Assembly (NCBI GenBank): GCA_017640615.1 | Contig: JAEPQK010000002.1 | Coordinates: forward strand, 558,001-622,000 | Source of the DNA: Rhizobiaceae bacterium | Lineage (GTDB): Bacteria > Pseudomonadota > Alphaproteobacteria > Rhizobiales > Rhizobiaceae | Length of the DNA stretch: 64,000 bases | Direction: 5' to 3' | Shown here: piece after piece, positions 16,525-27,724 of the stretch | How the letters are laid out: each line of letters opens with the position of its first letter | Position numbering within the stretch: the first letter of the stretch is position 1 | Notes under the pieces: model-generated | What the model saw: only the letters and a program-made list of their open reading frames with translations | What the model was told of the DNA's origin: nothing | The model's database searches: none | Program-made: the position numbers and the translations under genes

Positions 16525-17166
16525 ATGAAAGATCCCGTCGAGACCTACATGAACCTCGTGCCGATGGTGGTTGAACAGACCAACCGCGGCGAGCGGGCTT
16601 TCGACATTTTCTCGCGCCTTTTGAAGGAGCGCATCATCTTCATCACCGGACCGGTGGAAGATGGCATGGCCTCGCTGGTCTGCGCACAGCTTCTGTTTCT
16701 GGAAGCGGAAAACCCGAAGAAGGAAATCGCGCTCTATATCAACTCGCCGGGCGGCGTGGTCACGTCGGGCCTGGCGATCTACGACACCATGCAGTTCATC
16801 AAGCCGCCGGTTTCGACGCTGTGCACCGGCCAGGCGATGTCGATGGGCTCGCTGCTTCTGGCCGCCGGCGCCAAGGATTCACGCTTCGCGCTTCCCAATG
16901 CCAACATCATGGTTCACCAGCCATCCGGCGGCTATCAGGGCCAGGCGACCGACATCCTCATCCATGCCCGTTTCACCGAGAAGCTGAAGCGGCGCCTGAA
17001 CGAGATTTACGTCAAGCACACCGGCCAGGATTACGACACGGTGGAGGCCGCGCTCGACCGCGACAACTTCCTGTCGGCCGACGAGGCGCAGGAATTCGGC
17101 ATCATCGATCGTGTCATCACATCGCGCGACGCAGTCGAATCAGATGCCAGCGACAAGTCGAAATAG
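16525..17166 (+). CDS. clpP: ATP-dependent Clp protease proteolytic subunit
   Basis: Serine protease barrel that degrades proteins unfolded by ClpX or ClpA. The 213-residue protein has the catalytic triad Ser106 in TGQAMSMGS, His131 in IMVHQPSGG and Asp180 in ALDRDNF, all at the expected spacing. The ATG at 16525 is preceded by AAGGA, preferred over an upstream TTG. clpX follows after 255 bases, the standard order, and lon follows clpX. Confidence 0.97.
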   Translation: MKDPVETYMNLVPMVVEQTNRGERAFDIFSRLLKERIIFITGPVEDGMASLVCAQLLFLEAENPKKEIALYINSPGGVVTSGLAIYDTMQFIKPPVSTLCTGQAMSMGSLLLAAGAKDSRFALPNANIMVHQPSGGYQGQATDILIHARFTEKLKRRLNEIYVKHTGQDYDTVEAALDRDNFLSADEAQEFGIIDRVITSRDAVESDASDKSK

Positions 17167-17421
17167 GCCGGCATTGCGGTAAAGCGAATTTGAGAATTTC
17201 GCTCGAAAACGGCCCGAATTGGCGATTTTCCTGTGCGGAAAGCCAATCAACGTTAAGCCTATATTGATTTTCGGCGGCTTAGCTTCGTTTGGGGAAACCG
17301 ACTCGTTGCCGCGACTTCCGATTTGTGTTTCGTTGGGAATGCGCTTTGATGGAGCCGTCGGGAGATGTCCCGCAAATGCGTCGCCGCAAGATGCGGGCGG
17401 TGAGACCGAGAGGACAGAACT

Positions 17422-18699
17422 ATGAGCAAGGTCAGTAGCAGCGGCGGCGGAGATTCCAAGAACACGCTGTACTGTTCGTTCTGCGGCAAGAGCCAGCACG
17501 AAGTCCGCAAGCTCATTGCCGGACCGACCGTCTTCATCTGCGATGAGTGCGTCGAGCTGTGCATGGACATCATCCGCGAGGAGAACAAATCCTCGATGGT
17601 GAAGTCGCGTGAGGGCGTTCCGTCCCCGCAGGAAATTCTCGCGGTTCTGGACGACTATGTGATCGGCCAGTCGCATGCCAAGCGCGTGCTCTCCGTTGCC
17701 GTCCACAACCACTACAAGCGTCTCGCTCATGCCTCGAAGGGCAATGAGGTCGAGCTCGCGAAGTCGAACATTCTGCTGATCGGCCCGACCGGCTGCGGCA
17801 AGACGCTGCTGGCGCAGACGCTGGCGCGCATCATCGACGTGCCGTTCACGATGGCCGACGCGACCACGCTCACCGAGGCGGGCTATGTCGGCGAAGACGT
17901 CGAGAACATCATTTTGAAGCTGCTGCAGTCGGCCGACTACAATGTCGAGCGTGCACAGCGCGGCATCGTGTATATCGACGAGATCGACAAGATCAGCCGC
18001 AAGTCGGACAATCCCTCCATCACCCGCGACGTTTCGGGCGAGGGCGTTCAGCAGGCGCTGCTCAAGATCATGGAAGGCACGGTTGCTTCGGTGCCGCCAC
18101 AGGGCGGCCGCAAGCACCCGCAGCAGGAATTCCTGCAGGTCGATACCGCCAACATCCTGTTCATTTGTGGTGGCGCATTTGCCGGCCTCGACAAGATCAT
18201 TTCCGACCGCGGCCGCAAAACTTCGATCGGCTTTGGCGCCACGGTGTCGTCGCCGGAAGATCGGCGCACCGGCGAGCTGTTCCGCATGGTCGAGCCGGAA
18301 GACCTTCTGAAATTCGGTCTGATCCCGGAATTCGTCGGCCGTCTGCCCGTTCTGGCGACGCTCGAGGATCTGAGCGAGGAAGCGCTGGTGCAAATTCTCA
18401 GCGCGCCGAAGAACGCGCTGGTCAAGCAGTATCAGCGCCTGTTCGAGATGGAGAGTGTGGAACTCACCTTCCACGAGGGCGCACTGACGGCGATCGCCCG
18501 CAAGGCGATCGAACGTAAGACCGGCGCGCGCGGCCTGCGCTCCATCATGGAAGCGATCCTGCTCGACACGATGTTCGAGCTGCCGGCGCTTGAGGGCGTG
18601 CAGGAAGTGGTCATTTCCGACGAGGTGGTGCAGGGCAACGCCCGCCCGCTCTATATCTACGCCGAGCGCGAGAAGGAAAAAGGCAACGTTTCGGCCTGA
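17422..18699 (+). CDS. clpX: ATP-dependent Clp protease ATP-binding subunit
   Basis: AAA+ unfoldase that feeds substrates to ClpP; in alphaproteobacteria it is central to cell-cycle proteolysis. The 425-residue protein has an N-terminal zinc-binding domain (YCSFCGKSQ and [10 protein letters not shown]), Walker A GPTGCGKT, Walker B with [12 protein letters not shown], and the sensor-2 region [11 protein letters not shown]. The ATG matches the family start. A 255-base gap separates it from clpP, long enough for its own promoter. A hairpin terminator follows at 18722. Confidence 0.98.
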   Translation: MSKVSSSGGGDSKNTLYCSFCGKSQHEVRKLIAGPTVFICDECVELCMDIIREENKSSMVKSREGVPSPQEILAVLDDYVIGQSHAKRVLSVAVHNHYKRLAHASKGNEVELAKSNILLIGPTGCGKTLLAQTLARIIDVPFTMADATTLTEAGYVGEDVENIILKLLQSADYNVERAQRGIVYIDEIDKISRKSDNPSITRDVSGEGVQQALLKIMEGTVASVPPQGGRKHPQQEFLQVDTANILFICGGAFAGLDKIISDRGRKTSIGFGATVSSPEDRRTGELFRMVEPEDLLKFGLIPEFVGRLPVLATLEDLSEEALVQILSAPKNALVKQYQRLFEMESVELTFHEGALTAIARKAIERKTGARGLRSIMEAILLDTMFELPALEGVQEVVISDEVVQGNARPLYIYAEREKEKGNVSA

Positions 18700-18721
18700 C
18701 CTTTGCCCGATCCGATATTTG

Positions 18722-18748
18722 CGGCGCCTCCGGGCGCCGTTTTCGTTT
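18722..18748 (+). terminator. Rho-independent terminator after clpX
   Basis: Stem CGGCGCC / GGCGCCG of 7 bp with a TCCG loop, followed by TTTTCGTTT, about 20 bases after the clpX stop codon. Confidence 0.8.
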
Positions 18749-18940
18749 CTGGGCACTACCCATAAGCACTGGCCGCTTGCCCTTGATCTTTCCCGTCTGG
18801 CACTCCAACTAACCGTAACGACCCTCGGGCAGGGATACGTGCTTGCGTGCAGCTTTGCTGCCATAGGCGGATCGCCCTGCAATCGCTACAATAAGGATTC
18901 GCAGCCGGCTGCGTGCGGCTGCGCCATGAAAGGCTGAGCA

Positions 18941-21352
18941 ATGACGAATTCCCCTCGCTTGTCGGGCGATGTCCATCCCATACTGCCTTTGCGCGATATC
19001 GTTGTGTTCCCGCACATGATCGTGCCGCTTTTCGTAGGGCGCGAAAAGTCGATTAAGGCGCTGGAAGAGGTGATGGGCGCCGACAAGCAGATTCTGCTGG
19101 CGACGCAGAAGAATGCGGCCGACGACGATCCGGCCCGCGACGAGATTTACGATATTGGAACTCTGGCAAGCGTGTTGCAGCTTCTGAAGCTGCCCGACGG
19201 CACCGTGAAGGTGCTCGTTGAAGGCACCGCGCGCGCCCGCATTACCGGCTTCACCGAGCGCACCGACTTCCACGAAGGTTCCGCCGAAGTGCTGAGCGAA
19301 CCCGAGGAAGACGAGGTCGAGATCGAGGCGCTGTCGCGCTCGGTTGTGTCCGACTTCGAAAACTACGTGAAGCTCAACAAGAAGATTTCGCCTGAAGTGG
19401 TGGGCGCGGCCAGCCAGATCGACGACTATTCCAAGCTCGCCGATACGGTCGCCTCGCACCTCGCGATCAAGATCCCCGAAAAGCAGGAAATGCTTGCCAC
19501 GCTGCCCGTACGCGAGCGGCTTGAGAAAGCCATGGGCTTCATGGAAGCCGAGATTTCCGTGCTGCAGGTGGAAAAGCGCATCCGCTCGCGCGTCAAGCGC
19601 CAGATGGAGAAGACGCAGCGCGAATATTACCTCAACGAGCAAATGAAGGCGATCCAGAAGGAGCTCGGCGAAGGCGAGGACGGCCGCGACGAGGTGGCCG
19701 AGCTCGAGGAGCGCATAAAGAAGACGAAGCTCTCCAAGGAAGCCCGCGAAAAGGCGAATGCCGAGCTGAAGAAGCTGCGCAACATGTCGCCGATGTCTGC
19801 CGAATCCACCGTGGTTCGCAACTATCTCGACTGGATGCTTTCCATCCCGTGGGGCAAGAACTCGCGCGTACGCCATGACCTGGATTTCGCGCAGGACGTT
19901 CTCGACACCGATCACTACGGTCTGGAAAAGGTGAAGGACCGCATCGTCGAATACCTTGCCGTCCAAAGCCGTCAGAAGAAGCTGAAAGGCCCGATTCTGT
20001 GCCTCGTCGGCCCGCCCGGCGTGGGCAAGACCTCGCTCGGTAAGTCGATCGCGCGTGCGACCGGCCGCGAATTCGTTCGTATGGCGCTGGGCGGCGTGCG
20101 CGACGAGGCCGAAATCCGCGGCCACCGCCGCACCTATATCGGCTCCATGCCTGGCAAGATCGTGCAGTCGATGAAGAAGGCGAAGAAGTCGAACCCGCTG
20201 TTCCTGCTCGACGAGATCGACAAGATGGGCATGGATTTCCGAGGCGACCCGTCATCCGCGCTGCTTGAGGTGCTCGACCCGGAGCAGAACTCCAGCTTCA
20301 TGGATCACTATCTGGAGGTCGAATACGACCTCTCGAATGTGATGTTCGTGACCACGGCCAACACGCTGAACATTCCGCCGGCGCTGATGGACCGCATGGA
20401 GATCATCCGCATTGCCGGCTACACCGAGGACGAGAAGGTTGAGATCGCCAAGCGGCATCTGCTGCCCAAGGCGGTGCGCGAGCATGCGTTGCAGCCGAAG
20501 GAATTCTCCGTTTCGGACGATGCGATCCGCGAGATCATCCGCGTCTACACCCGCGAAGCGGGCGTGCGCAGCCTCGAGCGCGAACTGATGAAGCTGGCGC
20601 GCAAGGCGGTGACCGAGATCGTTCGCACGAAATCCGAGGGCGTGAAGATCACGCCGAAGAACATCGACGACTATCTTGGCGTACCACGGTTCCGCTACGG
20701 CCAGGTTGAGGGCGAAGACAATGTCGGCGTCGTTACCGGGCTTGCCTGGACCGAGGTCGGCGGCGAACTGCTGACGATCGAAGGCGTCATGATGCCCGGC
20801 AAGGGCAAAATGACCGTCACCGGAAATCTGCGTGATGTGATGAAGGAATCGATTTCCGCCGCGGCGTCCTACGTTCGCAGCCGGGCCGTCGATTTCGGCA
20901 TCGAGCCGCCGCTTTTCGACAAGCGTGACATCCACGTGCACGTGCCCGAGGGCGCAACGCCGAAGGATGGACCCTCGGCCGGCACGGCGATGGCAACGGC
21001 GATCGTATCCGTGCTCACCGGCATTCCAGTCCGCAAGGATGTGGCCATGACCGGCGAGATCACGCTGCGAGGCCGTGTGCTGCCGATCGGCGGCCTGAAG
21101 GAGAAGCTTCTGGCTGCGCTGCGCGGCGGTATCAAGAAAGTGCTGATCCCCGAGGAAAACGCCAAGGATCTCGCCGAGATTCCCGAGAGCGTGAAAAACG
21201 GCCTCGAGATCATTCCTGTCAGTCGGGTAGGCGAGGTGCTGAGCCACGCTCTCACCCGTATGCCGGAGGCGATCGAGTGGACGGAAAAGGAAAATCAGCC
21301 GGCTTCGTCGGACAAGATTGAAGAATCAGTCCAAACGCCGCTTGCACACTGA
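18941..21352 (+). CDS. lon: ATP-dependent protease La
   Basis: Cytosolic AAA+ serine protease of the LonA type, 803 residues. The order is the N-terminal substrate-binding domain ([20 protein letters not shown]), coiled-coil region, Walker [10 protein letters not shown], Walker [12 protein letters not shown], and the C-terminal protease domain with catalytic Ser in [10 protein letters not shown] and catalytic Lys in the [10 protein letters not shown] helix. It removes damaged proteins and, in alphaproteobacteria, regulators such as CcrM and DnaA. It stands after clpX with its own 240-base upstream region and a terminator behind it. Confidence 0.98.
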   Translation: MTNSPRLSGDVHPILPLRDIVVFPHMIVPLFVGREKSIKALEEVMGADKQILLATQKNAADDDPARDEIYDIGTLASVLQLLKLPDGTVKVLVEGTARARITGFTERTDFHEGSAEVLSEPEEDEVEIEALSRSVVSDFENYVKLNKKISPEVVGAASQIDDYSKLADTVASHLAIKIPEKQEMLATLPVRERLEKAMGFMEAEISVLQVEKRIRSRVKRQMEKTQREYYLNEQMKAIQKELGEGEDGRDEVAELEERIKKTKLSKEAREKANAELKKLRNMSPMSAESTVVRNYLDWMLSIPWGKNSRVRHDLDFAQDVLDTDHYGLEKVKDRIVEYLAVQSRQKKLKGPILCLVGPPGVGKTSLGKSIARATGREFVRMALGGVRDEAEIRGHRRTYIGSMPGKIVQSMKKAKKSNPLFLLDEIDKMGMDFRGDPSSALLEVLDPEQNSSFMDHYLEVEYDLSNVMFVTTANTLNIPPALMDRMEIIRIAGYTEDEKVEIAKRHLLPKAVREHALQPKEFSVSDDAIREIIRVYTREAGVRSLERELMKLARKAVTEIVRTKSEGVKITPKNIDDYLGVPRFRYGQVEGEDNVGVVTGLAWTEVGGELLTIEGVMMPGKGKMTVTGNLRDVMKESISAAASYVRSRAVDFGIEPPLFDKRDIHVHVPEGATPKDGPSAGTAMATAIVSVLTGIPVRKDVAMTGEITLRGRVLPIGGLKEKLLAALRGGIKKVLIPEENAKDLAEIPESVKNGLEIIPVSRVGEVLSHALTRMPEAIEWTEKENQPASSDKIEESVQTPLAH

Positions 21353-21375
21353 CTTTAGGTCATTTTTCGCTTTTG

Positions 21376-21403
21376 AAGGCCGGGTTGTTAGCCCGGCCTT
21401 TAT
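21376..21403 (+). terminator. Hairpin terminator after lon
   Basis: 9-bp stem AAGGCCGGG / CCCGGCCTT with a 7-base loop, then a short TTTATC. It is 20-odd bases after the lon stop. Confidence 0.75.
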
Positions 21404-21547
21404 CATTTGGGGGATTCAAGGCCTCGAAACGGCGGAAAACGTGGGTTTTCAGCGGTTTTCTTCTTGGTCGGCAAGCTTCGTTCCAATAAAGTTCGCGCCT
21501 ATTGGGTGAGTCGAAAAAGCCCGATCTTTACAGGGAAGGATTCCTTT

Positions 21548-21820
21548 ATGAACAAGAACGAACTCGTAGCCGCCGTCGCCGATGAGGCCAATCTGTCCAA
21601 GGCAGATGCCCAGTCCGCTGTCGACGCGGTATTTTCCGTTATTACCGGCCAGCTGAAAAAGGGCGGTGACGTCCGTCTCGTCGGCTTCGGCAATTTCTCC
21701 GTTTCCCAACGCGCAGCAACCGTCGGTCGCAACCCGCAGACCGGCGCGGCAGTGAACATTCCCGCGCGCACTGTTCCCAAGTTCTCGGCCGGCAAGGGCC
21801 TCAAGGACGCCGTGAACTAA
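21548..21820 (+). CDS. hupB: DNA-binding protein HU
   Basis: Nucleoid protein of 90 residues that bends DNA non-specifically as a dimer. It starts MNKNELVAAVADEANLSK and contains the beta-arm region RAATVGRNPQTGAAVNIPA, with the conserved FGNFSV before it and the end PKFSAGKGLKDAVN, all typical of HU rather than IHF. Located after lon, as in many alphaproteobacteria and in E. coli. AAGGA stands upstream of the ATG. A strong terminator follows. Confidence 0.97.
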   Translation: MNKNELVAAVADEANLSKADAQSAVDAVFSVITGQLKKGGDVRLVGFGNFSVSQRAATVGRNPQTGAAVNIPARTVPKFSAGKGLKDAVN

Positions 21821-21845
21821 GGCATTCTTGTAAAGCGCATTTTTC

Positions 21846-21874
21846 GAAGCCGGGCCCAGCCCGGCTTCTTTTTT
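21846..21874 (+). terminator. Strong rho-independent terminator after hupB
   Basis: 10-bp stem GAAGCCGGGC / GCCCGGCTTC with a 3-base loop and a run of six T. Confidence 0.92.
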
Positions 21875-21889
21875 GGGCCGGGATGCGGC

Positions 21890-23083
21890 TCAGGTCACTG
21901 CCGCGCGGCGGTGATAATCGGGCTGGTCCCAAAGGCGCTGCGCCATGATTTCGGCGAGGCGAGCTACCGCGGTGTCGATGTCTGCTTCGTTCAGATAAAG
22001 CGGCGTGATGCCGAAGCGCATGATATCGGGCGCTCTGAAATCGCCGATCACGCCGCGCGCAATCAGCGCCTGCATGGCTGCATAACCGTCTTCGAACGCA
22101 AACGATATTTGCGAGCCGCGTTCTTCCGGGTTGCGCGGGCTGACAAGTCGCAGTTGCGGACATGCGGCTTCAACACCGGCAATGAAACGCTCGCCGAGTT
22201 CGATCGAACGCGCCCTGAGCGCGGTCATGTCCACACCGTCCCACGCGTCGAGCGCGGCATCGAGCGCCACCATCTGAAGCACTGGCGGCGTTCCAACGCG
22301 CATGCGCTCGATTCCTTGGCCAGGCCGGTAATCGAGGTCGAACGCAAACGGCGCCTCATGCCCGAGCCAGCCGGAAAGCGCGGGCCGGACCTTTTCCGCA
22401 TAACGCGGCGCGACATAGATGAATGCCGGCGCGCCGGGCCCGCCATTGAGAAACTTGTAGGTGCAGCCAACCGCGAAATCCGCGTTCGCCCCCGCGAGGT
22501 CGACTGGCAGGGCACCGGCGCTGTGCGCAAGGTCCCACACTGTGATGATTCCTCGGTCATGCGCGGCTTTGGTGAGTGCCGCCATGTCGTGTTTGCGGCC
22601 GGTGCGGTAGTCGACCTCGGTCAGCATCAGCACCGCAACAGTCTCGTCGAGATGGTCTACCACCTCCTCGGGCGCGACGGTCTTGAGCCGATAGCCGCTG
22701 CCAAGCTGCCGCAGCAGGCCTTCGGCCATGTAAAGGTCGGTCGGAAAGTTGCCGGTGTCGGACAGAACGACATGTCGCTCGGGGTTGAGTTCTAGCCCGG
22801 CCGCGAGCGCCTGATAGACCTTGATGGAAAGCGTATCGCCGGTCACCACGGATGAGGGCTCGGCGCCAATCAGCCGTCCGATGCGGTCGCCGAGGCGCGA
22901 GGGCAGGGCCATCCAGCCTGCGCGGTTCCATGCGGTGATCAGCATGGAACCCCATTCTTTCTCGATCGCCGTTTTGACTCGGTCGGCGGCGGAGCGGGGC
23001 AGGGGGCCGAGCGAATTGCCGTCGAGATAGATCACGCCTTCTGGAATGTCGAACAGCGCACGCGTGGCCGAAAAATCCGTCAT
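21890..23083 (-). CDS. kynU: Kynureninase
   Basis: PLP enzyme cleaving kynurenine to anthranilate and alanine in tryptophan catabolism. The 397-residue protein has DGNSLGPLP near the start, the PLP-anchoring TVWDLAHSAGALPVDL and the Schiff-base lysine in GCTYKFLNGGPGAPAF (Lys210); IERMRVGTPPVLQM follows. The ATG at 23083 follows GGGGAGGC; the open frame running on to 23332 crosses the tRNA-Val gene and is not real. No kynA or kynB gene is adjacent in the window. Confidence 0.95.
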   Translation of the reverse strand: MTDFSATRALFDIPEGVIYLDGNSLGPLPRSAADRVKTAIEKEWGSMLITAWNRAGWMALPSRLGDRIGRLIGAEPSSVVTGDTLSIKVYQALAAGLELNPERHVVLSDTGNFPTDLYMAEGLLRQLGSGYRLKTVAPEEVVDHLDETVAVLMLTEVDYRTGRKHDMAALTKAAHDRGIITVWDLAHSAGALPVDLAGANADFAVGCTYKFLNGGPGAPAFIYVAPRYAEKVRPALSGWLGHEAPFAFDLDYRPGQGIERMRVGTPPVLQMVALDAALDAWDGVDMTALRARSIELGERFIAGVEAACPQLRLVSPRNPEERGSQISFAFEDGYAAMQALIARGVIGDFRAPDIMRFGITPLYLNEADIDTAVARLAEIMAQRLWDQPDYHRRAAVT

Positions 23084-23213
23084 GAAAATATTGCCTCCCC
23101 GCCGGGTGAGCGCCGGCACTTCAAGATTACGCATCGGCAATAACGCGTCGCGTGCGCTTTGTCTTGCCCGGATCGTCGGCAGCAAGAACACGCATGTTTT
23201 CGGCAAGGAGGAA

Positions 23214-23289
<76 letters not shown>

Positions 23290-23508
23290 GCCTTGAGCCC
23301 AGCCGTTTAGGCGCTTCGCGCGCATGCCGCAAGTGAAAATCGCGCCACGGGCCGAGGTGGCGCGCTACCGATTCAGCCTGACTGCTTTCAATAAGCCGGC
23401 GCTGTTTCGGCAGCCTGAAAATAGCACATGCGCGGCGCTTGACACTGCGGGGGGAAGCGCCTAATTCACCGCGACATTGAGCGGCCGGTTTCCGGTTTCG
23501 CTTGGAGC

Positions 23509-23585
23509 GCGGGTGTAGCTCAGTCGGTTAGAGTGCCGGCCTGTCACGCCGGAGGTCGCGGGTTCGAGCCCCGTCACTCGCGCCA
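23509..23585 (+). tRNA. tRNA-Asp(GTC)
   Basis: Acceptor GCGGGTG / CACTCGC, D arm GCTC-AGTCGGTTA-GAGT, anticodon stem CCGGC / GCCGG around CTGTCAC (anticodon GTC), T loop TTCGAGC, encoded CCA end. Confidence 0.97.
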
Positions 23586-23829
23586 CTTTTCTTCTCGAGC
23601 GATATCGGTTTTTCAGCCCTCGCGGCCGTTGCTGGGCGCGGGCCGGATTGCGTTGTGCGGCGCGCATTTGCATGCCAAGGTTTGACTTGCTTCACGGTGG
23701 CGGCTGCGTTAACCCTCGCCGCGATGCAGCATAGCCTCGGCGGGGCGCTTTGCCGGGAATTATTCGCGGCTGAACGGCGGTTCGCAATGTTATGCTTCCG
23801 TTCGGCCCAATAGCCCGGAATGGCGATAA

Positions 23830-24195
23830 ATGAGTGAACTTCTTCAGTCCTATCTGCCGATCGTGATCTTTATGGGTGTCGCGATGGCCATCGTCGCTGC
23901 GCTCGTCATCGCGCCCTTTATCGTCGCCTACAGCAACCCCGACCCGGAAAAGCTGTCGGCTTATGAGTGCGGCTTCAACGCATTCGACGATGCGCGCATG
24001 AAGTTCGACATCCGATTCTATCTAGTGGCCATCCTGTTCATCATCTTCGACCTTGAAGTCGCCTTCCTGTTTCCGTGGGCTGTGTCGTTCGGCGAGATCG
24101 GCTGGCTCGGTTTCTGGTCCATGATGATCTTCCTGGGCGTGCTGACGATCGGCTTCATTTACGAATGGAAAAAGGGAGCGCTGGAATGGGATTGA
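23830..24195 (+). CDS. nuoA: NADH-quinone oxidoreductase subunit A
   Basis: Small membrane subunit near the quinone-binding site of complex I. 121 residues, three hydrophobic helices, with the conserved loop [31 protein letters not shown] (shown by its YECGF and FDIRFY elements) and [11 protein letters not shown]. First gene of the nuo operon; its upstream 245 bases after tRNA-Asp should carry the operon promoter, but I see no clear consensus there. It overlaps nuoB by 10 bases. Confidence 0.97.
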   Translation: MSELLQSYLPIVIFMGVAMAIVAALVIAPFIVAYSNPDPEKLSAYECGFNAFDDARMKFDIRFYLVAILFIIFDLEVAFLFPWAVSFGEIGWLGFWSMMIFLGVLTIGFIYEWKKGALEWD

Positions 24196-24767
24196 ACGAT
24201 CCTTCCGCGACGCTCGTAGCGCCGAAGCCGAAAGGCATTATCGACCCGAACACCGGTCGCCCGGTGGGCGCGGACGATCCGCTGTTCGCAGGGTTCAACG
24301 ACGAACTCTCCGATAAGGGCTTTGTCGTTACGTCCTCTGAGGCGCTGATCACCTGGGCCCGCACCGGCTCGCTGATGTGGATGACCTTCGGTCTCGCCTG
24401 CTGCGCCGTCGAGATGATGCACATGTCCATGCCACGCTACGACGCCGAGCGCTTCGGTTTTGCCCCGCGCGCTTCTCCGCGTCAGTCCGATGTGATGATC
24501 GTGGCGGGCACGCTGACCAACAAGATGGCGCCGGCTTTGCGCAAGGTCTACGACCAGATGCCGGAGCCGCGTTACGTCATTTCCATGGGCTCCTGCGCCA
24601 ATGGCGGCGGCTACTATCACTATTCCTATTCTGTGGTGCGCGGCTGCGACCGCGTTGTGCCGGTCGACATCTATGTGCCCGGCTGCCCGCCCACCGCGGA
24701 GGCGCTGCTTTACGGCGTGCTGCTTCTGCAGAAGAAAATCCGCCGCACCGGCACAATCGAGCGGTAG
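24186..24767 (+). CDS. nuoB: NADH-quinone oxidoreductase subunit B
   Basis: Carries the terminal iron-sulfur cluster N2 that reduces quinone. 193 residues; the ligands are visible as the tandem Cys72-Cys73 in LACCAVEMM, Cys137 in MGSCANGGG and Cys167 in [12 protein letters not shown]. The ATG lies within the end of nuoA, so translation is coupled. The N-terminus of about 45 residues before the core is typical of alphaproteobacteria. Confidence 0.98.
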   Translation: MGLNDPSATLVAPKPKGIIDPNTGRPVGADDPLFAGFNDELSDKGFVVTSSEALITWARTGSLMWMTFGLACCAVEMMHMSMPRYDAERFGFAPRASPRQSDVMIVAGTLTNKMAPALRKVYDQMPEPRYVISMGSCANGGGYYHYSYSVVRGCDRVVPVDIYVPGCPPTAEALLYGVLLLQKKIRRTGTIER

Positions 24768-24773
24768 GCGCAC

Positions 24774-25379
24774 ATGTCCGACGAAGCCCTGAGGGAGCTC
24801 GCCTCCTATATCAGCGAAAAGCTGGACGTTAAGGTTCAGGACACGGCGGTCGCCTATGGCGATCTGACGCTGGAAGTGGAAAGCGGCGAGATCATCGACG
24901 TGTTGACCTTCCTGCGCGACGACGTGCAGTGCCGGTTCATTTCCTTCATCGATCTGTGCGGCGCCGACTACCCGTCGCGCGCCCGGCGTTTCGATGTGGT
25001 CTACCATCTGCTGTCGCCAAGCCAGAACCAGCGCATCCGCGTGCGGGTAATGACGGACGAGGACACGCCTGTGCCGTCTGCCACCGGCGTGTTTCCGGGC
25101 GCCGACTGGTTCGAGCGCGAAGCCTACGACCTCTACGGTATCCTCTTCACTGGCCACCCAGATCTCAGGCGCATCCTGACCGACTACGGATTCGAGGGGC
25201 ATCCGCTGCGCAAGGACTTCCCGCTGACGGGCTTCGTGGAGGTCCGCTACGACGACGAGCTGAAGCGCGTGGTCTATGAGCCGGTGGAGCTGAAGCAGGA
25301 GTTCCGCAATTTCGATTTCCTCTCCCCCTGGGAGGGCACGGATTACGTACTTCCGGGCGACGAGAAGGCGAAGCAGTGA
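24774..25379 (+). CDS. nuoC: NADH-quinone oxidoreductase subunit C
   Basis: Peripheral-arm subunit that packs against NuoD and has no cofactor. 201 residues with the 30-kDa subunit signature [22 protein letters not shown] and the following [13 protein letters not shown]. It is separate from nuoD, unlike the fused nuoCD of E. coli. It overlaps the GTG start of nuoD by 4 bases. Confidence 0.97.
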   Translation: MSDEALRELASYISEKLDVKVQDTAVAYGDLTLEVESGEIIDVLTFLRDDVQCRFISFIDLCGADYPSRARRFDVVYHLLSPSQNQRIRVRVMTDEDTPVPSATGVFPGADWFEREAYDLYGILFTGHPDLRRILTDYGFEGHPLRKDFPLTGFVEVRYDDELKRVVYEPVELKQEFRNFDFLSPWEGTDYVLPGDEKAKQ

Positions 25380-26566
25380 CCGAACACAACGTCCGCAACT
25401 TCAATATCAATTTCGGCCCACAACATCCTGCCGCGCACGGCGTTCTTCGTCTTGTGCTGGAGCTGGACGGTGAGGTTGTAGAGCGTGTCGATCCGCATAT
25501 CGGCCTGCTTCACCGCGGCACCGAAAAGCTGATTGAAGCGAAGACCTATTTGCAGGCCGTGCCTTATTTCGACCGGCTCGACTATGTCGCGCCGATGAAC
25601 CAGGAGCACGCGTTCGCGCTCGCAGTCGAGCGCCTGCTCGGCATAGAAGTGCCGATGCGCGGGCAGCTCATTCGCGTGCTCTATTCCGAGATGGGCCGCA
25701 TCCTGAACCATCTCCTCAACATCACCACGCAGGCGCTCGACGTCGGCGCGCTTACCCCGCCGCTATGGGGCTTCGAAGAGCGCGAGAAGCTGATGGTGTT
25801 TTACGAGCGGGCGTGCGGCGCGCGTATGCATGCGGCCTATTTCCGCCCCGGCGGCGTGCATCAGGATTTGCCGGAAGAGTTGGTCGAGGACATCGGCAAG
25901 TGGATCGATCCCTTCTTGAAGACCGTCGAGGATCTCGACAATCTGCTCACAGGCAACCGCATCTTCAAACAGCGTAATGTCGATATCGGCGTGGTGTCGC
26001 TCGACGATGCCTGGGCCTGGGGTTTTTCCGGCGTCATGGTGCGTGGGTCGGGCGCGGCTTGGGATCTGCGCAAGTCGCAACCCTATGAATGCTATCGCGA
26101 GATGGATTTCGACATCCCGATCGGCAAGAACGGTGACTGTTACGACCGTTACCTGATCCGCATGGAAGAGATGCGTCAGTCTGCCTCGATCATGCGTCAG
26201 TGCGTGGAGCGGCTGCTTGGCAAGGAAAAGACCGGTCCGGTCTCGAATGCCGATGGCAAGGTCGTGCCGCCGAAGCGTGGCGAGATGAAGCGTTCGATGG
26301 AAGCGCTCATCCACCACTTCAAACTCTACACCGAGGGCTACCATGTGCCCGAGGGCGAGATTTATGCCGCAGTCGAAGCGCCGAAAGGCGAGTTCGGCGT
26401 CTATCTCGTCTCCGACGGCACCAACAAGCCCTATCGCTGCAAGCTGCGCGCTCCGGGCTTCGCGCATCTTCAGGCGATGGACTTCCTGTGCCGCAAGCAC
26501 ATGCTGGCAGATGTGACCGCCATTCTCGGCTCTCTCGATATCGTGTTCGGTGAGGTAGATCGTTAG
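25376..26566 (+). CDS. nuoD: NADH-quinone oxidoreductase subunit D
   Basis: 49-kDa subunit forming the quinone pocket with NuoB. 396 residues starting at GTG overlapping the nuoC stop. It contains [13 protein letters not shown] (the quinone-contacting His) and [10 protein letters not shown] near the N-terminus, and the C-terminal DIVFGEVDR. Length and sequence match the alphaproteobacterial and mitochondrial protein. Confidence 0.98.
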   Translation: MTEHNVRNFNINFGPQHPAAHGVLRLVLELDGEVVERVDPHIGLLHRGTEKLIEAKTYLQAVPYFDRLDYVAPMNQEHAFALAVERLLGIEVPMRGQLIRVLYSEMGRILNHLLNITTQALDVGALTPPLWGFEEREKLMVFYERACGARMHAAYFRPGGVHQDLPEELVEDIGKWIDPFLKTVEDLDNLLTGNRIFKQRNVDIGVVSLDDAWAWGFSGVMVRGSGAAWDLRKSQPYECYREMDFDIPIGKNGDCYDRYLIRMEEMRQSASIMRQCVERLLGKEKTGPVSNADGKVVPPKRGEMKRSMEALIHHFKLYTEGYHVPEGEIYAAVEAPKGEFGVYLVSDGTNKPYRCKLRAPGFAHLQAMDFLCRKHMLADVTAILGSLDIVFGEVDR

Positions 26567-26569
26567 ACC

Positions 26570-27715
26570 ATGTCAGTACGCCGCCTCGCAGAGCCAGCCC
26601 TCCAGCCAGCCAGCTTCGCCTTCTCCAGGGCGAATGCGGCCTGGGCCAAAAAGACGATCAGGAAATATCCAAAGGGCCGTCAGCAATCGGCGGTGATTCC
26701 GCTTCTGATGCGTGCGCAGGAGCAGGAAGGCTGGGTCACCCAGGCTGCGATCGAACATGTTGCCGACATGCTCGAAATGCCGCTCATCCGGGTGCTGGAA
26801 GTCGCGACTTTCTATACGCAGTATCAGCTGAACCCGGTCGGCAAAAAAGCGCATATTCAGGTTTGCGGCACGACGCCCTGCATGCTGCGCGGCTCCGAAG
26901 CGCTGATGGATGTTTGCCGAAAGAAAATTCACCCCGAGCAGTTCCACACCAACGAGGCGGGCACGCTGTCGTGGGAAGAGGTGGAGTGCCTCGGCGCCTG
27001 CGTGAACGCGCCCATGGTAATGGTGTTCAAGGACACCTATGAGGACCTGACGCCGGAGCGGCTTGAGGAAATCATCGATGCGTTCGAGGCAGGCAAGGGC
27101 GCCAAGGTTACGCCCGGCCCGCAGATCGACCGGATCTACTCGGCGCCGGAAAGCGGCCTGACGTCGCTCACCGACGAAAAGGCCGTCACCAAGGCCGGCC
27201 GTGCCCGCGCAGCGGCGGCTTCCAAGAAAAGCGCCGGATCAAAGCAGAAGGCCGCCAAGGTGCCGCCGTCCAACGCAGCGAAGCCGAAGACGGCCGCTGT
27301 CGAGACGGCGCCGGGCATCAAGTCGCCGCCCGAAAAGCGGGCAGGGGCCAAGACGGCTAAGGCACCCGCCAAGTCAGCCGCGGCCACGGGCAATAGTCGC
27401 CCAACCGCCAAGAAAGAAGCGACCTCGGCCGCTCCCGAGGACAAGAACCGGCCTGCCGGCATCAAAAAACCTGCCAAACCTGACGATCTCAAGCTTATCT
27501 CGGGCGTCGGTCCGAAGATCGAAGGAACGCTGCACAAGCTCGGCATTTACACATTTGCGCAAGTTGCGAAATGGAAGAAGGCCGAGCGCGAATGGGTCGA
27601 CGGTTATCTGAAATTCCACGGCCGCATTGAACGCGACGATTGGGTCAAACAGGCCAAGGCGCTTGCCAAAGGTGAGGCCGAATATGTCCGCGTCTTCGGC
27701 AAGAAGCCGCGCTAG
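26570..27715 (+). CDS. nuoE: NADH-quinone oxidoreductase subunit E with C-terminal extension
   Basis: 24-kDa subunit holding the [2Fe-2S] cluster N1a; ligands are Cys99 and Cys104 in VCGTTPCMLRG and Cys140 and Cys144 in ECLGACVNAP. At 381 residues it is far longer than the 166 aa of E. coli. Residues about 200-300 are a low-complexity Ala/Lys/Pro linker, and residues 303-370 form a separate domain beginning KPDDLKLISGVGPKIEGTL, a helix-hairpin-helix-type GVGPK motif. The same domain ends the protein encoded at 29031, two genes downstream. The extension may anchor or stabilise the peripheral arm; its role is unknown. Confidence 0.95.
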   Translation: MSVRRLAEPALQPASFAFSRANAAWAKKTIRKYPKGRQQSAVIPLLMRAQEQEGWVTQAAIEHVADMLEMPLIRVLEVATFYTQYQLNPVGKKAHIQVCGTTPCMLRGSEALMDVCRKKIHPEQFHTNEAGTLSWEEVECLGACVNAPMVMVFKDTYEDLTPERLEEIIDAFEAGKGAKVTPGPQIDRIYSAPESGLTSLTDEKAVTKAGRARAAAASKKSAGSKQKAAKVPPSNAAKPKTAAVETAPGIKSPPEKRAGAKTAKAPAKSAAATGNSRPTAKKEATSAAPEDKNRPAGIKKPAKPDDLKLISGVGPKIEGTLHKLGIYTFAQVAKWKKAEREWVDGYLKFHGRIERDDWVKQAKALAKGEAEYVRVFGKKPR

Positions 27716-27724
27716 GAGGTGGGG

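Noticed and set aside
18770..18830. Heat-shock (RpoH) promoter before lon
   Set aside because: CTTGAT is followed by CCAAC, but at a spacing of 17 bases that does not fit the alphaproteobacterial RpoH consensus.
17140..18882. 580-codon minus-strand open frame over clpX
   Set aside because: Antisense to clpX with shadow-like composition and no motif.
23461..23673. 70-codon minus-strand frame across tRNA-Asp
   Set aside because: It overlaps the tRNA gene, a common false ORF.
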